DNA of 15,713 nucleotides from Desulfobulbaceae bacterium. GTDB taxonomy: Bacteria > Desulfobacterota > Desulfobulbia > Desulfobulbales > SURF-16. Of this stretch, positions 13,036-15,713 are shown piece by piece (within the stretch, counting starts at the first letter, position 1; the number at the start of each line of letters is the position of its first letter). Location of the stretch: the NCBI GenBank assembly GCA_023230525.1, contig JALNXE010000102.1:1-15713 (forward strand), in the 5' to 3' direction. A model generated the notes under the pieces. It was not told the origin of the DNA. It made no database searches and was given only the letters and a program-made list of their open reading frames with translations. Both the position numbers and the translations under genes were made by a program.

Positions 13036-13386
13036 TCACTGTTCGTGAAAACGACCTTTGAAGGCATGCAGGAGCGGCAGCAAGGCAGGAATATCCTGTT
13101 CGATGATGTTCCACAGGATATCGTTGTCAATGCCGAGGTAAGCGTGAATCAGGCGATTGCGGATGGCGATTATCTGCCGCCAGGGGATACTTGGATCGCC
13201 CCGGCGGATTTCTGCAGGGATATGTGTAGCCGCCTCACCAAGCAACTCCAGGTTCCGCAGCGTGGCGTCGTAAGTGAGGCCGCTCCCTTCAAAACGGGCC
13301 TGGTCAAAGCCTTGCGTATAGGCAAGTATTTTTTCAGCAAAACCGATCATGTCGTCAAGATAAAATCGCCATTCACGCTCAGACAT
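13036..13386 (-). CDS. hepT: HepT-like HEPN toxin (DUF86)
   Basis: The 116-residue, all-helical protein has the HEPN catalytic motif R76-N77-RLI-H81-A-Y83 (RX4H with trailing Tyr) in WRQIIAIRNRLIHAYLGID, and the family segment LRNLELLGEAATHIP. HepT proteins are RNases of type VII toxin-antitoxin systems; in studied pairs the partner MntA inactivates them by adding AMP to a tyrosine near this motif. The start overlaps the mntA stop by 8 bp, so the two are coupled, antitoxin first. All key residues are present, so the toxin appears intact. Confidence 0.9.
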   Translation of the reverse strand: MSEREWRFYLDDMIGFAEKILAYTQGFDQARFEGSGLTYDATLRNLELLGEAATHIPAEIRRGDPSIPWRQIIAIRNRLIHAYLGIDNDILWNIIEQDIPALLPLLHAFKGRFHEQ

Positions 13387-13669
13387 TGACCGCCTCCAGT
13401 TCGATAAACGGGCGCAGCTCCGGGCGCAGGGCCTTTTCGGTCACCAGATCAACCGGGCAGCCAAGGGCGTCCTCCAGATAGAACTGCACGCCAAAATATT
13501 GCTGTGAGGTAGCTGGTCCATTGAACGACACCACGATATCCACGTCACTGCCAGGGTGGGCTTCATCCCGTGCCATGGAACCGAACAAGGCCAGCCGGAC
13601 AACCCCGAAACGTCTTGCCAGTTCGGGTTTTGACCGGGCAAGCACCTGGAGCACCTCTCTTCGATTCAT
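13379..13669 (-). CDS. mntA: MntA-like minimal nucleotidyltransferase antitoxin
   Basis: The protein (96 aa from the chosen ATG) has the nucleotidyltransferase signature G30-S31-X10-D42-V-D44 (FGSMARDEAHPGSDVDIVV) and a later acidic residue in PVDLVTE, matching MNT-type antitoxins that AMPylate HepT. I chose the start at 13669 (MNRREVLQ) because AAGGGGGTG stands 6 bp before it; an upstream in-frame ATG at 13687 lies before that ribosome-binding site. It overlaps hepT by 8 bp. Confidence 0.9.
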   Translation of the reverse strand: MNRREVLQVLARSKPELARRFGVVRLALFGSMARDEAHPGSDVDIVVSFNGPATSQQYFGVQFYLEDALGCPVDLVTEKALRPELRPFIELEAVNV

Positions 13670-13758
13670 GATTGCACCCCCTTTCATTTTTTCTCACCGG
13701 AAAGTCTGGCACCAGTTCCGGGCTCGCATATTTTTTTTGCGGTTAGTGTCCTTTATAC

Positions 13759-13771
13759 CCTATCTTATAGG
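13759..13771. promoter_or_regulatory. Short dyad upstream of mntA-hepT
   Basis: CCTAT-CTT-ATAGG is a perfect 5-bp inverted repeat about 90 bp before mntA, in an AT-rich stretch with TATA-like words on the minus strand (TATAAG, TATAAA). It could be an operator in the mntA promoter. No well-spaced -35 was found, so this is weak. Confidence 0.25.
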
Positions 13772-13815
13772 AAAAAGCTGCGTCAACTCCGTGAACCTGG
13801 GAAAACAAAAGACTT

Positions 13816-14094
13816 TTAATTCGCTGTCTTCCTGCTGGCCCCGTTGCTCAAAACACAAGCCCTCCGACGATATCTGCCACATTCGCGACCATCCTCTTTG
13901 GACTCCGGGTATTCTGTGTACCGCTTCTTCCCAAAGGTGAATTCGTGGAGATGGCTGTCGGTCCAACCCATCACCATCTGAATAACGTCATGTAATCGAT
14001 CCAGCGAAATGCTGGCTGGCACTGCAAACCTCCGCCGGATTTCCGGCTCGATTTCCACAAGTCTTATTTTCAGCAAATAAAATCGTTCGTTCAT
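13816..14094 (-). pseudogene. C-terminally truncated pRiA4b ORF-3-like protein
   Basis: Residues 1-75 match the N-terminal part of the plasmid pRiA4b ORF-3 family: FYLLKIRLVEIEPEIRRRF, LDRLHDVIQMVMGWTDSHLH and FTFGKKRYTEYPESKEDG. Full members, as I know them, have about 170-200 residues with a YLYDFGDxW segment; this one ends at residue 92 with an unrelated tail (RACVLSNGASRKTAN), and I did not find the missing part in other frames. It is most likely a 3'-truncated remnant. Its ATG overlaps the stop of the upstream ATPase gene (ATGA), which argues that it was, or still is, translated with it. The family's function is not established. Confidence 0.7.
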
Positions 14095-15413
14095 ATCGTT
14101 GCGCTCGACCTCACTCCCCTAGTGGCTGCAAAGGCACTGTAGATCGGCAAAAAGGTGATTCTCTGCTCTGGAAGATCGGCATATGGCCGATCGGAAAAGA
14201 CCAGGGCGCCAGCGCACTCCGGGTATGAATTCAGGAAAAGATGCAGGCTCCTCAGGCTGCCTGCGGCGCCGCTTTTTACCTCCACCGGATGAATTCCGCC
14301 GTCAATGACTGCCAGATAATCAACCTCGGCGGAACTGCTTTTTGCCTGCCGGTCCCAGTAATAGAGACTGCCATTTTGCGAGATGAGCATCTCCTGCCCG
14401 ACAAACTGTTCCGCCATGGTGCCGCGATAGATGGCAAGCAGATCTCCCCTGGCATACTCAACATCATCCGGCATGCCGGACAGATACCGCATCAATCCCA
14501 GATCCAGCATCAGCGCCTTGAATACCTTTGCCGAAGCGCTTGCGCCTAATGGCAGGCTGGGGGGAGAAACCGAAGGAATCCGGCGGGCAACCTGCGCCAG
14601 ACAAAGCGCGTCAAAGGCCTTCTTCAGTGTCTGGTTGCCATATCCCTCGCCCAGCCGTGCGTATTTGATCTGTTGTCCAACACACTGAGCAAGCTTGGTA
14701 AAGACCGAATCGAGGCAGTAACGATCAACCCGCGGGTTATATTTTGCAAAGTCCATCCGGTATGATTCCGCAATCTCACCCTGCACCTCGAAGGCATCCC
14801 GGAGCGAGCCGCTTTCGCTAAAGGCCTTGACCGCCGCCGGCATGCCGCCGATGAAAAAATAGCGTTTCAGTTCGTCGCGGAGGAGTTCATGCACCGCGGG
14901 GGAAATGTCGGCCGGGTTGGCCAAAACAGCTGCCGCGGCAGGGGGGTTGCCGATTGCCTCCAGATATTCGGCAAAACAGAGGGGATAGAGATTGAGAAAC
15001 TGAATCCTGCCAACGGGAAAGGAGGCGTCCCTGAGGGCGAATTCAAGGAGCGATCCGGCCGCCACGACATGCAGCTCCGGCATCTCCTCATAAAAATAGC
15101 GCAGGGCGGTAATGGCGCGGGGGCAGGCCTGGATTTCATCAAAAAAGAGCAAGGTCTTGCCCGGTGTGATCTTCTGTCTGAGCAGCACTTCAAGGTCGGA
15201 ACAGATCCGCGCCGCGCCGAGTTCGCCATCAAAGAGTTTGCGCAGGGAGGGATTCCGCTCCAGATCCACCAGGGCAATGGATTCAAAATGGTTGCCCCCA
15301 AACTCCTTCAGCGACCAGGTTTTACCGACCTGACGTGCGCCTCGAAGGACCAGCGGCTTGCGCCGTGTCCCGTCTTTCCAGAGCTTGAGTTCTTCGTCAA
15401 TAAATCTGCGCAT
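14091..15413 (-). CDS. AAA_14 / DUF4143 ATPase
   Basis: From the ATG at 15413 the protein has 440 residues and the usual family opening MRRFIDEELKLWKDG. The AAA_14 domain holds Walker A GARQVGKT (25-32) and Walker B LLFFDEIQ (about 88-95), then AAGSLLEFAL. The DUF4143 part (about 190-400) includes KYNPRVD, YARLGEGYGNQTLKKA, YRGTMAEQFVGQE and a PD-(D/E)XK-like end (SAEVDYLAVIDGGIHPVEVKSG). Such proteins are common in bacteria, often of unknown function. A TTG start further upstream is possible but less likely. The stop overlaps the pRiA4b-like ORF (ATGA). Confidence 0.9.
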   Translation of the reverse strand: MRRFIDEELKLWKDGTRRKPLVLRGARQVGKTWSLKEFGGNHFESIALVDLERNPSLRKLFDGELGAARICSDLEVLLRQKITPGKTLLFFDEIQACPRAITALRYFYEEMPELHVVAAGSLLEFALRDASFPVGRIQFLNLYPLCFAEYLEAIGNPPAAAAVLANPADISPAVHELLRDELKRYFFIGGMPAAVKAFSESGSLRDAFEVQGEIAESYRMDFAKYNPRVDRYCLDSVFTKLAQCVGQQIKYARLGEGYGNQTLKKAFDALCLAQVARRIPSVSPPSLPLGASASAKVFKALMLDLGLMRYLSGMPDDVEYARGDLLAIYRGTMAEQFVGQEMLISQNGSLYYWDRQAKSSSAEVDYLAVIDGGIHPVEVKSGAAGSLRSLHLFLNSYPECAGALVFSDRPYADLPEQRITFLPIYSAFAATRGVRSSATI

Positions 15414-15446
15414 ATCTCGCCTTGTTAAACTAAGCAGAAAATTAAT

Positions 15447-15490
15447 AATACAAGGCAATTTATTATGTATTGATTAAAAATACAAGGCAA
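15447..15490 (-). promoter_or_regulatory. Promoter and putative operator repeats of the ATPase gene
   Basis: On the minus strand TTGCCT (15490-15485) and CATAAT (15467-15462) are 17 bp apart, a good sigma-70 promoter. The 12-bp word TTGCCTTGTATT occurs twice in direct orientation, at 15490-15479 over the -35 and at 15458-15447 just after the -10, 32 bp apart. An inverted ACAAGGC core follows at 15425-15419, next to the start codon. The placement fits binding sites for a repressor, possibly the operon's own product. Confidence 0.55.
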
Positions 15491-15535
15491 ATACATTTAG
15501 GATCAGGCTTAGGGTCTTGAAATATAAGTTTAAAC

Positions 15536-15710
15536 TTCAACTTTCTGAGTTGTGGTAAGATGTTGAAATTAAATGATATCCTCATGGTCCCCGCAGCTTG
15601 TTTCCAGAGAATTCAGCAGCCAGAAATCAGGAGCCAGAATAAAACGTAATAAAATCAACCATTCTGAATTCTGTCTCCTGTCTCCTGAATTCCCATGACG
15701 GAGATCAGAG
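15536..15710 (-). repeat. Right arm of window-flanking inverted repeat
   Basis: This is the reverse complement of 1-176, differing by three substitutions and one single-base indel, and carries the same internal imperfect hairpin (about 15609-15691). No gene lies between it and the ATPase promoter at 15490. Only three bases follow it before the window ends, so the true outer boundary is not visible. Confidence 0.9.
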
Positions 15711-15713
15711 CAG

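Overview
The window looks like an accessory and housekeeping mix from a Gram-negative bacterium, probably a deltaproteobacterium (Desulfobacterota). This is inferred from gene style only: a GspA/GspB type II secretion pair, a soluble receiver-kinase hybrid, small Cys-rich proteins of a kind I associate with that group, and moderately GC-rich coding DNA. No ribosomal or other taxonomic marker is present, so the assignment is tentative.

The main content is a diversity-generating retroelement (DGR) on the minus strand, about 12798 down to 8388. In transcription order it holds a two-membrane-segment TPR protein, an exported caspase-like/FGE-sulfatase (C-type-lectin fold) target protein whose last codons form the variable repeat (VR), a GC-rich structured element with a T-tract, an HRDC-domain accessory protein, a DGR-type reverse transcriptase (YMDD box, IGNLISQ motif), and a template repeat (TR) that begins at the RT stop codon. 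I aligned TR (8389-8524) with VR (10156-10291) by eye. Of 136 aligned positions 18 differ, and all 18 are adenines in the TR sense strand; none of the 100 non-adenine positions differs. The changes alter 12 residues of the lectin fold, at the place where true formylglycine-generating enzymes have their active site. My reading is a hypermutable exported ligand-binding domain tethered to a caspase-like protease.

Left part (1-8067): a repeat arm; a minus-strand receiver-histidine kinase hybrid coupled to a small zinc-ribbon protein; plus-strand coaX (type III pantothenate kinase) overlapping an LD-carboxypeptidase; a DinB-like protein; a truncated carboxymuconolactone decarboxylase-like gene; a 91-aa Cys-rich protein; and a minus-strand gspA-gspB pair, both with repeat-expanded Pro/Ala-rich linkers. 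Right part (13036-15413): a MntA-HepT type VII toxin-antitoxin pair, a truncated pRiA4b ORF-3-like protein translationally coupled to an AAA/DUF4143 ATPase, and direct repeats straddling the likely promoter of that ATPase.

The whole window is bracketed by a near-identical inverted repeat of about 176 bp (1-176 and 15536-15710). Each copy contains a long imperfect hairpin. This may be a dispersed genomic repeat at which an assembly stopped, or real ends of a repeat-bounded segment; the sequence alone does not decide.
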